Shown: positions 20,233-29,952 of the stretch, one piece after another
How positions within the stretch are numbered: the first letter of the stretch is position 1
How the letters are laid out: each line of letters opens with the position of its first letter
Assembly: GCA_945919465.1 (NCBI GenBank)
Contig: CAMEJG010000005.1
Location: forward strand, 1 to 64,000
Reading direction: 5' to 3'
Origin: an uncultured Anaeroplasma sp.
GTDB lineage: Bacteria; Bacillota_I; Bacilli_A; Acholeplasmatales; Anaeroplasmataceae
Length of the DNA stretch: 64,000 bases
The notes under the pieces: generated by a model
Databases searched by the model: none
What the model saw: the letters and a program-made list of their open reading frames with translations, nothing else
What the model was told of the DNA's origin: nothing
Position numbers and translations under genes: made by a program

Positions 20233-21489
20233 TTATTTTGTTTTCTTTCTTAACCAAGTTGGAAGACTTGATTCTTTTGTAGAAGAATTACTTGAAAAAC
20301 TTGATTGTCTTTCCTTAAGCTTTTCTTCTTCTCTTCTTTTAGCTTCTTCTTCCTTTTGACGTCTTCTTTCTTCTTTTTTTGACATTCCAGTAGAAAATAC
20401 ATCATTTAGATGATTATCCTTATCATATTCCCCATCTTCCTTATCAGGTAAATAATTCAAATTGATACTTTCCTCTGAAATATTTTTAAATATAGAATCA
20501 GCTAAATCATCAACACCATAATTCTTAGCCTTTAATTCAAATCCAGTAGCTACAACAGTAATAACAATTTCATCACCAAGATCACTATTAATTGCAGTAC
20601 CACAAATAATATTAAGATCCTTACTACAATTATTTCTAATTTCTGCTAAGGCACTTTCATATTCCTTTAATGCCAAATTCTCTGATGCCGTAATATTTAC
20701 AATCGCATCTGTAGCGCCATCAACTGTAACCTCAAGTAATCTCGAATGAATTGCTAGTCTTGCTGCCTCAATAGCTCTATTAGGTCCCTTTGCAGAACCA
20801 ATACCTAATAACGCAGTACCCTTATTTTGCATAACTGATTTAATATCAGCAAAATCTAGATTTATAGTTCCTGGAATTGTAATAATTTCTGAAACACCTT
20901 GTACAGCTTTACGTAATACAGTATCTGCTTCTCTAAAAGCATCAAGCATTGTAGTATGACAATCAACAGTAGCCAATAATCTTTCATTTGGAACTACAAT
21001 TACAGTATCCGAATACTTTCTCATTTCTTCAAGCCCATGGAATGCATTTTGAGCACGAATTGGTCCTTCAAAAGCAAATGGCTTTGTACAAATACCGATA
21101 GTTAAGCATCCATGTTCTCTTGCGATTCTCGCAATAACAGGTGCAGCACCAGTACCAGTACCTCCACCCATACCACAGGTAATAAATACCATTTGTGCAT
21201 CCTCTATCATTTCATGGATATCATCCTCACTTTCAATTGCAGCTGCTCTACCAACCTCTGGATTAGCGCCAGCTCCCTGACCGTGAGTTTTTGTCTTACC
21301 AATTAATAATTTATTTGGCGCTTTTGAAACCTTTAAGTCTTGCGCATCAGTATTAACTGCAAAGAATTCTACTCCATGTACATCATTATCTATCATATGA
21401 TCAATTGCATTTTTACCAGCACCACCAACACCAATAACCTTTATTTTTGTCTTGGCAGCCTCTAATGTGTCTAGTTCATCAAATATCAT
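20233..21489 (-). CDS. ftsZ: cell division protein FtsZ
   Basis: Tubulin-like GTPase that forms the division ring. The 418 residues contain the N-terminal [13 protein letters not shown] nucleotide site, the tubulin signature [10 protein letters not shown] near 110, and the T7-region [11 protein letters not shown] near 213. A charged linker rich in E, K and R (about 345-400) precedes a C-terminal peptide SLPTWLRKK, the usual anchor for FtsA or SepF. It is the last gene of a murG-murB-ftsZ series. No ftsA or ftsQ is present. Confidence 0.98.
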   Translation of the reverse strand: MIFDELDTLEAAKTKIKVIGVGGAGKNAIDHMIDNDVHGVEFFAVNTDAQDLKVSKAPNKLLIGKTKTHGQGAGANPEVGRAAAIESEDDIHEMIEDAQMVFITCGMGGGTGTGAAPVIARIAREHGCLTIGICTKPFAFEGPIRAQNAFHGLEEMRKYSDTVIVVPNERLLATVDCHTTMLDAFREADTVLRKAVQGVSEIITIPGTINLDFADIKSVMQNKGTALLGIGSAKGPNRAIEAARLAIHSRLLEVTVDGATDAIVNITASENLALKEYESALAEIRNNCSKDLNIICGTAINSDLGDEIVITVVATGFELKAKNYGVDDLADSIFKNISEESINLNYLPDKEDGEYDKDNHLNDVFSTGMSKKEERRRQKEEEAKRREEEKLKERQSSFSSNSSTKESSLPTWLRKKTK

Positions 21490-21616
21490 TTTCCTCTACC
21501 TCTTTTTCCCAAATTACCATTGATATACCCTTGCAATTAATTTTACCTTAAAACGCTTCCTTTTTCAACAAAATATCAAACATTTTATTAAATAAAAAAT
21601 ATCATAATTAATATAA

Positions 21617-22504
21617 TTAATTTATAACCTCAATCTCTCTAACTAGTGAAATCCCAAGCTCAAGTCTTGATCTTGTTTCAATTAATTCTATAAGGCTAAT
21701 AATATCCTTAGCACTGGCATTTCCTATATTAATAATAAAATTAGAATGCTTTTGACTTACTGCAGCTCCCCCAATTTGAAATCCTCTAAGCCCTAAAGCA
21801 TCAACTATCTTCCAGCTTGGAATTAATGGATTATTTTTAAATACTGAACCCATACTTTTACTTTTAACAGGCTGTGATTCCATTCTTCTTTTTAACTTCA
21901 AATTTACTATATTCTTAGTGTTTTCATGTCTAATATGAAATCTAGCACTAATTATTATCCCTTTAATATATTTAAAAATACTTCTTCTATATCCAAAGGC
22001 ACAATTTTTATTATTAATTCTAATTATTTCTCCAGACGTATTAATATAATCAACTGAAATTAAAGAATCACTAATAGAGTCCTTATAGCTACCACTATTA
22101 TTATAAATAGCACCACCTAATAGCCCTGGAATACCAACAAGACAAGATAAATCTCCAATCTCATTATTCATTAAATCAATAGCTAATTTATTAGATGGAT
22201 AAAAAGCAGATACCTCAATAGTATTATCATTTTCAAATTTATAATAATAATCTAAGTCTCTTAAAGAAAATACTATTCCTTTATATTCATTATCTGATGC
22301 TAAAATATTACTGCCATTACCTAAAATAATATATTCTAAATTATTATCATTAACAAATTTATAAGCCTTAATTAAGGAAGCAACACTATTTGGAATATAT
22401 AAATATAAAATATCTGCTCCAACAGAAATTGTAGTTAATTCCTTAAAACTAGATTTTTTTACTTCTCCTAAACAATTTTCATTTACAAAATCAACAAACA
22501 TCAT
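21617..22504 (-). CDS. murB: UDP-N-acetylenolpyruvoylglucosamine reductase MurB
   Basis: FAD enzyme making UDP-N-acetylmuramate, the second committed step of peptidoglycan synthesis. The 295-residue length is that of type II (Gram-positive) MurB. Motifs: YIILGNGSNILASD (FAD binding) near 55, a GLLGGAIYNNSGSY block near 127, the YRRSIFKY segment, SMGSVFKNNP with the catalytic serine, and a final LGISLVREIEVIN. The start overlaps murG by 14 bases. Two adjacent ATG codons are possible starts. Confidence 0.95.
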   Translation of the reverse strand: MMFVDFVNENCLGEVKKSSFKELTTISVGADILYLYIPNSVASLIKAYKFVNDNNLEYIILGNGSNILASDNEYKGIVFSLRDLDYYYKFENDNTIEVSAFYPSNKLAIDLMNNEIGDLSCLVGIPGLLGGAIYNNSGSYKDSISDSLISVDYINTSGEIIRINNKNCAFGYRRSIFKYIKGIIISARFHIRHENTKNIVNLKLKRRMESQPVKSKSMGSVFKNNPLIPSWKIVDALGLRGFQIGGAAVSQKHSNFIINIGNASAKDIISLIELIETRSRLELGISLVREIEVIN

Positions 22505-23435
22505 TTTTTATTATCTCCCTTATCATGTCAATTGAATTATTAGTAATATTTCTTTGTTTATTCATAATTCTATAATAATTATTACTATCCATAATATATT
22601 TAAGCTTATCAAATAACACCCTAATATCTTCATTTTCATCAAATAATAAGCATAAACCTAAATTCTCAAAATATTTAGCATTTAGAACTTGATGATTATC
22701 CTTTGTATTTTTTGAAGGAATAGTAATAAAAGGTTTATTTATATAAATTAACTCAGAAATTGTAATAGCCCCAGCTCTAGAAATAACCACTTTAGCCTCA
22801 TTCATCAAGCTATAAATATTATTAGAATAATCTATTATATTATCAAAATATTGATAATATTCTTTATAATATTTTCCTGCAATCAATAAAACCTTATATT
22901 TATCCTTTAGCTTTAGAGCTATTTCACATAAAGGTCTACTACCTAACGAACCACCTATAATTAATATATCATATTTAATTTTTGATATTTCATATTTGAT
23001 TTTAAGAGGTACTCCACTAACAATCATTTTATTTTTCATATTTTTTATTTCATATCCTAAAAATAATTTTTTGCAAAAAGGATAAAATATCCTATTTGTT
23101 CTACCAATAATTATATTCGGTTCAAATAAAAAAATTGGTATTTTGTGAATTAATGAAAATAATAATACTGGTAATGCTACAAAACCTCCAGTAGAAAATA
23201 CAAAATCTATTTTTTTATTTATTAATTCTTTTTTTATTTTCTTTATTCCCTTAAAAATATATATTAATTTATTACTATAATTGTCAATTCCTAAAAAATT
23301 AATTTTCTTTTCATTAGATATTCTTTCTTCTAAACTATTCTTAGTACCAATATATAAATAATCATTATCATTTTCAATCATATTAATAATAGGAATAATA
23401 TGTCCTCCAGTTTTACCTCCTGTATAAATATGCAT
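22491..23435 (-). CDS. murG: UDP-GlcNAc transferase MurG (short form)
   Basis: Makes lipid II from lipid I on the inner membrane face. The 314 residues begin IYTGGKTGGHIIP, the N-terminal phosphate loop. FSTGGFVALPVL and FLFEPNIIIGRTNR belong to the acceptor domain; ILIIGGSLGSRPL begins the C-terminal domain, and ISRAGAITISELI with PFITIPS forms the UDP-GlcNAc site. It is about 40-50 residues shorter than typical MurG, by trimmed loops and not by truncation. It is the first gene of the murG-murB-ftsZ series. Confidence 0.92.
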   Translation of the reverse strand: MHIYTGGKTGGHIIPIINMIENDNDYLYIGTKNSLEERISNEKKINFLGIDNYSNKLIYIFKGIKKIKKELINKKIDFVFSTGGFVALPVLLFSLIHKIPIFLFEPNIIIGRTNRIFYPFCKKLFLGYEIKNMKNKMIVSGVPLKIKYEISKIKYDILIIGGSLGSRPLCEIALKLKDKYKVLLIAGKYYKEYYQYFDNIIDYSNNIYSLMNEAKVVISRAGAITISELIYINKPFITIPSKNTKDNHQVLNAKYFENLGLCLLFDENEDIRVLFDKLKYIMDSNNYYRIMNKQRNITNNSIDMIREIIKNDVC

Positions 23436-23480
23436 ATAATCACCAATTAAATATATTAATACTAAATAATAAATATGAAA

Positions 23481-23504
23481 AGGTGAACAAATTAATGTTC
23501 ACCT
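23481..23504 (-). terminator. terminator after exoA
   Basis: AGGTGAAC (23481-23488) and GTTCACCT (23497-23504) form an 8-bp stem with an 8-base loop. T-rich sequence follows on the minus strand, two bases beyond the exoA stop. Confidence 0.8.
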
Positions 23505-23506
23505 AA

Positions 23507-24256
23507 TTAAATATCTAGTTCTAATAGTACTGGGCAATGATCAGAACCCATTACATCAGTTAATATATCAGCATTTACTACATTTTTCATTAAACTATTT
23601 GAAATAATGAAATAATCAATTCTCCATCCAATATTTTTCATTCTAGATGAAAAACGATAGCTCCACCATGAATATTTAATCATAGTGGGATGAATAAATC
23701 TAAAAGTATCAATAAATCCTTCATTTAATAATAAAGAAAGCTTAGTTCTTTCTTCAATTGTATATCCAGCATTTCTTTCATTAGCATATGGATTTTTTAT
23801 ATCAATCATCTGATGAGCTACATTTAAATCACCACAATAAATTACAGGCTTAATTTTATCTAGTGATTTTAAATATTCCCTCATTTTATCTTCAAATTCC
23901 ATTCTATAATCTAATCTTTTTAATTCCTCTTGACTATTTGGTACATAACAAGTAACTAAAAAATATTTTTCATATTCTAAGGTGATAATTCTTCCCTCGT
24001 CATTATATTCTCCATTCATACCATAATATACATTAATAGGCTTATGCTTTGTATATATTAGAGTACCACTATATCCCTTTTTTATAGCACTATTCATATA
24101 CGAATAATATCCATTCATAGTAATATCTAATTGTCCTTCCTGCATTTTAGTTTCTTGAATACAAAAGAAATCAGCATCTATACCATAAAAAAACTCATCA
24201 AAATTTTTTTGTTTAATTGCGCGAAGTCCATTTACATTAAAGCTAATAAATCTCAT
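23507..24256 (-). CDS. exoA: exodeoxyribonuclease III family AP endonuclease
   Basis: Base-excision repair enzyme that cuts abasic sites and degrades 3' ends. The 249 residues carry the family motifs: SFNVNGLRA at the start, CIQETKMQEGQ with the metal-binding Glu, YCGDLNVAH, and GSDHCPVLLEL with the catalytic Asp-His near the C terminus. It stands as a single gene with its own terminator. Confidence 0.96.
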   Translation of the reverse strand: MRFISFNVNGLRAIKQKNFDEFFYGIDADFFCIQETKMQEGQLDITMNGYYSYMNSAIKKGYSGTLIYTKHKPINVYYGMNGEYNDEGRIITLEYEKYFLVTCYVPNSQEELKRLDYRMEFEDKMREYLKSLDKIKPVIYCGDLNVAHQMIDIKNPYANERNAGYTIEERTKLSLLLNEGFIDTFRFIHPTMIKYSWWSYRFSSRMKNIGWRIDYFIISNSLMKNVVNADILTDVMGSDHCPVLLELDI

Positions 24257-24338
24257 ATATATACCTCAACTTTATAACTAATTAATGTAATTATACCATA
24301 GTTTTTATTTTAATATAGACATTTTTAGACAAAAAAAG

Positions 24339-24359
24339 AAGGAATATTTATTCCTCCTT
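24339..24359 (-). terminator. terminator overlapping the CNNM/CBS stop
   Basis: AAGGAATA pairs with the TATTCCTCCTT side (24339-24359) with one wobble; on the minus strand seven T follow. The stem includes the stop codon at 24348-24350. Confidence 0.7.
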
Positions 24360-25742
24360 ATGTTCCTTTTCATATTTTTCAACCTCTTCATCAGTCGCAT
24401 CTCTAATAGCTACTAATACCGAGTCAATCATTCTATTTTTAACCTTATGAATTGTAAATGATATCATTTTTTGATAATCATCATATTCATCAGTTTCTTC
24501 ATTAAGCATCGCATATCTTGCTAAATATTCCATTGTAAAACCAACCTCAGGTAAACTTTCACATTTAGCAAATAACCAACCAGATAGCTTACTAGGTACA
24601 TCCTCTGGTACATCACTTACATTTAATTTTTCAAATAAATCATCAACGAAGATTTCACCATCTACAATATAGCTTCCATCATCCTGCTTAACAAATTGAA
24701 TATCATTATCTCCTGGAATATCATACTCATCATATATTTCTCCAACAAGCTCCTCTAATGCATCCTCCATAGTAACAAGACCAATAACCTCACCATATTC
24801 ACCACTTACAATAGCGATATGAGTTTTAGAGGTTTGAAGATCCTCGATTAATGCATCTACCTTCATGGCAGCAGATACGAATTTAACAGGCTTTAATAGT
24901 CTTTTCCAACTCATTCTTGGATTTTTAACATAAGCTGGAAAGAAATCTCTTTCATATAGAATACCTACAATATGATCTTTATCATTCTTATATACAGGAA
25001 TTCTTGAATAAGCATTATCAAGCATAAATTCCTTAACTTCATCTAAAGTAGCTGAATAAGATAATGCTTCCATTTTTATTCTTGGAATCATTATATCCTC
25101 TACCGATCTATCATTAAGATCAAATACCTTATGAATGATTTCTGCCTCATCCTTTTCAATAGCGCCATTATCTTCCATCTCATCAATTAAAACCTCAAGC
25201 TGAGATTCATCCATTCCATTTTCAACTTCCTTATTTCTAGAAATTAGTTTTTTAATTCCCATAAATAATAAAACGAAAGGATAAAATATTAATGATAAAA
25301 CATAAATAATCCAGCTAACCTTCATACATACACTTTCTGGATGAGTTTTACCTACCATTTTAGGTATAATTTCTCCAAAAATCAATAATACAATAGTAAT
25401 TATCAATGTAGAAGCAAGCTCTACAAATTCATGAAATATTACTAATTGAATAAAGAAGGTTAACGATATTGTTGATAAAGCTGTATTAACTAAATTATTG
25501 CCTATCAATAATGTAGTTAATGTCTTTTCAAAATTATCAGATAATTCTAATGCTTTTTTAGCTCCTGGTTTTCTTTTTTCCATTTCAACTGTAAGCTTAG
25601 ATTTATTTACACTTGAATAAGCAGTTTCACTCATAGAGAAAAAAGCTGATAACGCTATTAAAGCTATCATAGAGATAAATAGCCATACATTGAAATTAAT
25701 CGATGCGGGCTCAGTTGTTAAAATACACGATTGTATGTCCAA
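24348..25742 (-). CDS. CNNM/CorC-type membrane protein with CBS domains
   Basis: Often annotated as hemolysin or TlyC-like. The 464 residues have an N-terminal DUF21 (CNNM) domain with about four membrane helices (20-40, 85-110, 112-130, 150-175), a pair of CBS domains (about 215-340, IMIPRIKMEALS, then HIAIVSGEYGEVIGLVTMED), and a C-terminal CorC/HlyC domain (about 360-445, YIVDGEIFVDDL). Family members act in Mg2+ homeostasis, probably as exporters; true hemolysis is unlikely. It follows efp by 19 bases and ends the mutS-efp operon. Confidence 0.9.
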   Translation of the reverse strand: MDIQSCILTTEPASINFNVWLFISMIALIALSAFFSMSETAYSSVNKSKLTVEMEKRKPGAKKALELSDNFEKTLTTLLIGNNLVNTALSTISLTFFIQLVIFHEFVELASTLIITIVLLIFGEIIPKMVGKTHPESVCMKVSWIIYVLSLIFYPFVLLFMGIKKLISRNKEVENGMDESQLEVLIDEMEDNGAIEKDEAEIIHKVFDLNDRSVEDIMIPRIKMEALSYSATLDEVKEFMLDNAYSRIPVYKNDKDHIVGILYERDFFPAYVKNPRMSWKRLLKPVKFVSAAMKVDALIEDLQTSKTHIAIVSGEYGEVIGLVTMEDALEELVGEIYDEYDIPGDNDIQFVKQDDGSYIVDGEIFVDDLFEKLNVSDVPEDVPSKLSGWLFAKCESLPEVGFTMEYLARYAMLNEETDEYDDYQKMISFTIHKVKNRMIDSVLVAIRDATDEEVEKYEKEHKEE

Positions 25743-25761
25743 TTTGCTACGCTCCTATTTT

Positions 25762-26319
25762 TTAAGCTCTACTTGAATATTTACCAGTATCAGTAGAAAT
25801 AATAATTTCTTCTCCCTGATTAATAAACATTGGCACCTTTACAAGCAGACCAGTTTCCACTATTGCATCCTTTAATGCATTTGTTTTTGTATCACCCTTT
25901 ATTGCGGGTTCACATTCAGTAACAGTAAGAGTAACCTTATCAGGTAGGATAATACCAAGTATTTCCTCACCATATCTTTCAATATTCACAATTTGGTTTT
26001 CTCTTAAGAATTTACGCTCATATTCAACAATAGAATATGGTATTTCTATTTGTTCATAAGTTTCTGTATTCATAAATACTAAAAAATCCTGTGAATCATA
26101 AAGGTATTGCATTTCTTCCTTTTCAATATCTGCAAGTTCAACTTTCTCTGAAGAATTGAAGGTATAATCTATTACAGCACCACTTCTAATATCACGAAGC
26201 TTAGTTCTAACAAAAGCACTACCCTTTCCAGGCTTCACATGCATAAATTCCATAATCTTATAAATCTTACCATCATAAAGAATAGTCATTCCATTTTTAA
26301 AATCATTACTAGATACCAT
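25762..26319 (-). CDS. efp: translation elongation factor P
   Basis: Relieves ribosome stalling at polyproline. The 185 residues form three beta-barrels: the KOW-like domain 1 with loop HVKPGKGSAF whose lysine is the position modified in many bacteria, then two OB domains. The C-terminal signature region reads GEEIIISTDTGKYSSR. No modification enzyme is recognisable nearby. It lies after aroQ with a 66-base gap. Confidence 0.97.
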   Translation of the reverse strand: MVSSNDFKNGMTILYDGKIYKIMEFMHVKPGKGSAFVRTKLRDIRSGAVIDYTFNSSEKVELADIEKEEMQYLYDSQDFLVFMNTETYEQIEIPYSIVEYERKFLRENQIVNIERYGEEILGIILPDKVTLTVTECEPAIKGDTKTNALKDAIVETGLLVKVPMFINQGEEIIISTDTGKYSSRA

Positions 26320-26385
26320 ATTACACTCCCTTTTTGTATTATGATATGATATTATACTACAACGAATTTAATTTTTCAAATTTTT

Positions 26386-26808
26386 TTATTTGTTATTTAA
26401 TATATAATTTACTGCATCTAAATAACTATCCTTTTGACGTCCCGAAAATGTTATATCACAAACATCTCTAATATAATTTATTCTTCTAAAATCCTCACGT
26501 TCATCAACATGAGATAAATGTACCTCTACTTTTATTCCTCGAAACATTTCTAATGCATCTCTTATTGCTACACTAGTATGAGTATAAGCTGCAGGATTAA
26601 TAATTATTGCATCATAATTATTAATAGCTTTTTGAATTTCAGTAACTATATCTCCCTCATAATTAGATTGATAAAAATTCAATTCTAAAGAAGAAGAATT
26701 TTCAAGCAAATAATTATTTATTTCATCAAGAGTTAAAGCTCCATAATGCTCTTTAGGTCTATAGCCTAGCATATTTAAATTGGGTCCATTTATAACTAAT
26801 ACCTTCAT
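26386..26808 (-). CDS. aroQ: 3-dehydroquinate dehydratase, type II
   Basis: Dehydrates 3-dehydroquinate to 3-dehydroshikimate. The 140 residues include the N-terminal INGPNLNMLGYRPKEHYG with the catalytic Tyr region, the IINPAAYTHTSVAIRDAL segment, and VEVHLSHVDEREDFRR. Translation is coupled to aroK through a 4-base overlap. Only this and aroK of the shikimate pathway are in the window. Confidence 0.96.
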   Translation of the reverse strand: MKVLVINGPNLNMLGYRPKEHYGALTLDEINNYLLENSSSLELNFYQSNYEGDIVTEIQKAINNYDAIIINPAAYTHTSVAIRDALEMFRGIKVEVHLSHVDEREDFRRINYIRDVCDITFSGRQKDSYLDAVNYILNNK

Positions 26809-27287
26809 TTTAGTTCCTCCAAAATTTGAGAAATTGATTCATCTAAATTAATATTTTCAATTGTAATATCTTGAAAATATTCATATAAGGCCTTTCTTTC
26901 GGCATATAATGTAGAAATTGATTTAGTTTTAAGTAAAGGTCTAATATCCTCTGTACCATAAACTCTATTTTCCAATATTTCTACTGGCACCTTCAAATAA
27001 ATACATTTACCTTTTTTCATTATTTCTTTATGAAGCTTATTCTTTATTATTCCTCCACCTGTAGAAATAACTACATTATCTAAATTACTTAATTCCTTTA
27101 GAGTGTTAGTTTCTAACGCTCTAAAATATTCTTCTCCATAAAAATTAAATATTTCATCAATGAACATACATGCTTTTTTTTCTATATATTCATCCATATC
27201 AATAAATTGATAATTAAGTACTTGACTTAATTTTTTACCTAATTCAGATTTACCAGCACCAGGCATTCCTATCAAATAGATAATCAT
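26805..27287 (-). CDS. aroK: shikimate kinase
   Basis: Phosphorylates shikimate at O3 with ATP. The 160-residue P-loop kinase has Walker A GMPGAGKSELG (6-16), the shikimate-binding DMDEYIEK and the VVISTGGGII motif, and the lid with RPLL. It overlaps miaA upstream and aroQ downstream by 4 bases each. Confidence 0.95.
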   Translation of the reverse strand: MIIYLIGMPGAGKSELGKKLSQVLNYQFIDMDEYIEKKACMFIDEIFNFYGEEYFRALETNTLKELSNLDNVVISTGGGIIKNKLHKEIMKKGKCIYLKVPVEILENRVYGTEDIRPLLKTKSISTLYAERKALYEYFQDITIENINLDESISQILEELK

Positions 27288-28171
27288 TTATTATACCATT
27301 CCTTTATATCTGATAATATATTATTAAATAAATCATTATAATTTATACTAGCATCATAGAAATTAGAATTCATTTGATTTTTAAACCAGGTTTCTTGTCT
27401 TTTAGCTAAATGTCTAGTATTTTTCTTTATTTCTTCTATTGCTGTTGTAAGAGTAATTAAATTATTAAAATAAGGAATAAATTCCTGATATCCTATTGCG
27501 TGAGGATAAATACCCTTATCAAATAGTGATTTCACCTCATCTAATAAACCTTCATTAAGCATAATATCAACTCTTTGATTAATTCTTTCATAAAGCTTTT
27601 CTCTATCCATAGATAAATAAACAATAAAATAATCATAAAGAGGTGTTTTTTTATTATCAAAGCTATGAATAGATTTATTAGTTTCTTCTAATACCTCTAA
27701 AGCTCTCAATACTCTTTTTCTATTATTAGGGTGTAGCTTAGTTTTATCAATAAAAGGATCTCTTTCAAGTAATAATGAATATAATTCTAGATTAGAATAG
27801 GCTTCATATTTTTTAGAATAATCTAAACTTCTTTTTGATGCTTCAAATTCATAGTCAAATAATACACTTTGAATATATAAGCCAGTACCTCCACAAATTA
27901 GTGAAAGATCACTACTATCAATTATTTTTCTAGCATCAGCTTGAAAATCAGCAACACTATAGGTATCATTAGGTTCTCTAATATCAATTAAATAATGCTT
28001 TACTTCTTTTTGTTCTTCCTTTGTAGGCTTCGCACTACCTATATCTAACCCTTTATATACTGCAACACTATCACCACTAATTATTGAGGTGTTTAATGCT
28101 TTAGCTAAATCTATAGAAAGCTTAGTTTTCCCTACTGCAGTAGGACCTACAACTACTATAACCTTTTTCAT
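27284..28171 (-). CDS. miaA: tRNA dimethylallyltransferase
   Basis: Adds the isopentenyl group to A37 of tRNAs reading codons that start with U. The 295 residues carry the P-loop VVGPTAVGKTKLS, the ISGDSVAVYKGLDIGSAKP segment, GGTGLYIQ and the C-terminal RHLAKRQETWFKN. Its ATG overlaps the TGA stop of mutL, showing that UGA is a stop codon in this genome. The mutS-mutL-miaA order is common in Bacillota. Confidence 0.97.
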   Translation of the reverse strand: MKKVIVVVGPTAVGKTKLSIDLAKALNTSIISGDSVAVYKGLDIGSAKPTKEEQKEVKHYLIDIREPNDTYSVADFQADARKIIDSSDLSLICGGTGLYIQSVLFDYEFEASKRSLDYSKKYEAYSNLELYSLLLERDPFIDKTKLHPNNRKRVLRALEVLEETNKSIHSFDNKKTPLYDYFIVYLSMDREKLYERINQRVDIMLNEGLLDEVKSLFDKGIYPHAIGYQEFIPYFNNLITLTTAIEEIKKNTRHLAKRQETWFKNQMNSNFYDASINYNDLFNNILSDIKEWYNK

Positions 28172-29952
28172 TTAGTTTGAATCCTTTCAAACATTTTTTC
28201 TAAATCCTTTTGTGATAACTCAATAATAGTAGGTCTACCATGAGGACAGGTAAAAGGATTTTTACAGGTATCTAAATTTTTCATTAATGAATCTATTTCA
28301 ATTCTAGATAATTGATGATTAGCCTTAATTGATGCTTTACAGCTTATTTGCTTTGCGATATTATCTCTAAAATGAATTATATCTATTTTTTTATTATTAA
28401 TTAATAATGATAATATTTCATAAACTAATGAATCTACTTCATCTAGCTTAGCCCATAAAGGGATTTCTCTAATAACGTAATCATTATTACCAAGAGATTC
28501 TAATCTAAAGCCTATTTTCAAAAATTCATCAATATTAGAGTCTATATATAATGCTTCTTCCTTTGTAAAATGAATTGATATAGGAATTAATAGCTCTGTA
28601 GTAGGTTGATTAGGGTTACCTAATAGCTCATAATATTTTTCATAATTATATCTTTCCTGAGCAGCATGCTGATCAACTAAATAAATGCTATAAATACCTT
28701 GAAATATTAAATAAGTTCCAAAAATAGTACCTACATATTCCATATGTGGAAAATGAGATTCAATTGGTTTTGGTATCTGTTCTATTTTTGTTTCAATCAA
28801 TTTATTTTCCATAGAGGTTTTTATTTTTTCATTAGTAATTACTGTTTTTTCTTCTTTATCATTAGAAATATATTCAGTAGTATTTTCATTTAAAGAATAT
28901 ATATTATCAAATATAGTTTGTTTTAAATAGGATTCTTTTTTATTTATTTCTCTTTCAGGAATATGAGTAGTACTCATTAAGGCTTTTATTATCTCATCCT
29001 TAAGTCTCATACATAGTTCTTCCTCATTTGAAATTTTTATTTCTGTTTTAGTAGGATGAACATTAACATCAACTAGTAATGGATCAATATCAAAATATAA
29101 TATTACAATTGGATATTTTCCTATTGGTAAATAAGTATGAAATCCATCGACTACAGCATTAGTAATATTATAATTTTTTACATATCTACCATTACAAATC
29201 ATTGTAATTTCTAATTTATTAGAACGATAGATACTAGGCTTAACTAAAACTAAATGAGTTTTATAACCATCTGCAATATAACTACTTTCTATTACATTTT
29301 TAGCTGCCTCTACTCCATAAATTTCTCCAATTAGAGTTTTATAGGAGTTAGAACCTGTAGTTTGAAATATAAGTTTATCATCATGATAAACACTAAACCT
29401 TAAGGAAGGCTTAGACATAGAAATTCTATCAATATAAAACATAATACTTGCAAGCTCACTTTTAGCTGATTTCATGTATTTTAATCTTGCAGGAGTATTA
29501 AAAAATAGTCCTTTAACTATAACTGAGGTACCCTTATTAGAGTGAGTAACTTCTGATTCTATTTTACTTCCAGCTTTATAAGTGCAGCTATATCCCTTAA
29601 CACCATCAACACTAGAAGTAATGGTCATAGTTGAGACACTTGCGATAGAAGCAATCGCCTCACCTCTAAAGCCTAAGGTTAATATTCTTAATAAATCATA
29701 TTCATTTTTTATTTTTGAAGTAGCATGAGGAATAAATGCCATCAATACATCATCCTCATCCATTCCATCTCCATCATCAACGATATTAATATAATCTAAG
29801 CCACCATTTTTTAAATAAATAGTTATAGATTTACTATTCGCATCTATTGAGTTTTCAACTAATTCCTTAACAACACTAGAAGGACGCTCTACAACCTCTC
29901 CAGCCGCTATTAGATTAGCTAAAGAAGTACTCATTTTTTCTATCTTACCCAT
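28168..29952 (-). CDS. mutL: DNA mismatch repair protein MutL
   Basis: GHL ATPase and nicking endonuclease of mismatch repair. The 594 residues contain the ATPase motifs IAAGEVVERPSSVVKEL, DDGDGMD and TLGFRGEA. A linker (about 330-410) leads to the C-terminal domain with the endonuclease motif DQHAAQERYNYE, matching DQHA-x2-E-x4-E, and CPHGRP near the end. MutL is thus predicted to be a latent endonuclease, as in species lacking MutH. It shares one base with mutS. Confidence 0.97.
   Translation of the reverse strand: MGKIEKMSTSLANLIAAGEVVERPSSVVKELVENSIDANSKSITIYLKNGGLDYINIVDDGDGMDEDDVLMAFIPHATSKIKNEYDLLRILTLGFRGEAIASIASVSTMTITSSVDGVKGYSCTYKAGSKIESEVTHSNKGTSVIVKGLFFNTPARLKYMKSAKSELASIMFYIDRISMSKPSLRFSVYHDDKLIFQTTGSNSYKTLIGEIYGVEAAKNVIESSYIADGYKTHLVLVKPSIYRSNKLEITMICNGRYVKNYNITNAVVDGFHTYLPIGKYPIVILYFDIDPLLVDVNVHPTKTEIKISNEEELCMRLKDEIIKALMSTTHIPEREINKKESYLKQTIFDNIYSLNENTTEYISNDKEEKTVITNEKIKTSMENKLIETKIEQIPKPIESHFPHMEYVGTIFGTYLIFQGIYSIYLVDQHAAQERYNYEKYYELLGNPNQPTTELLIPISIHFTKEEALYIDSNIDEFLKIGFRLESLGNNDYVIREIPLWAKLDEVDSLVYEILSLLINNKKIDIIHFRDNIAKQISCKASIKANHQLSRIEIDSLMKNLDTCKNPFTCPHGRPTIIELSQKDLEKMFERIQTK

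Noticed and set aside
24348..25742. Hemolysin toxin
   Set aside because: CNNM, CBS and CorC domains point to ion homeostasis; the hemolysin label is historical.
28168..28171. Use of UGA as tryptophan (Mycoplasma code)
   Set aside because: mutL terminates with TGA in its expected place and conserved tryptophans elsewhere are coded TGG.
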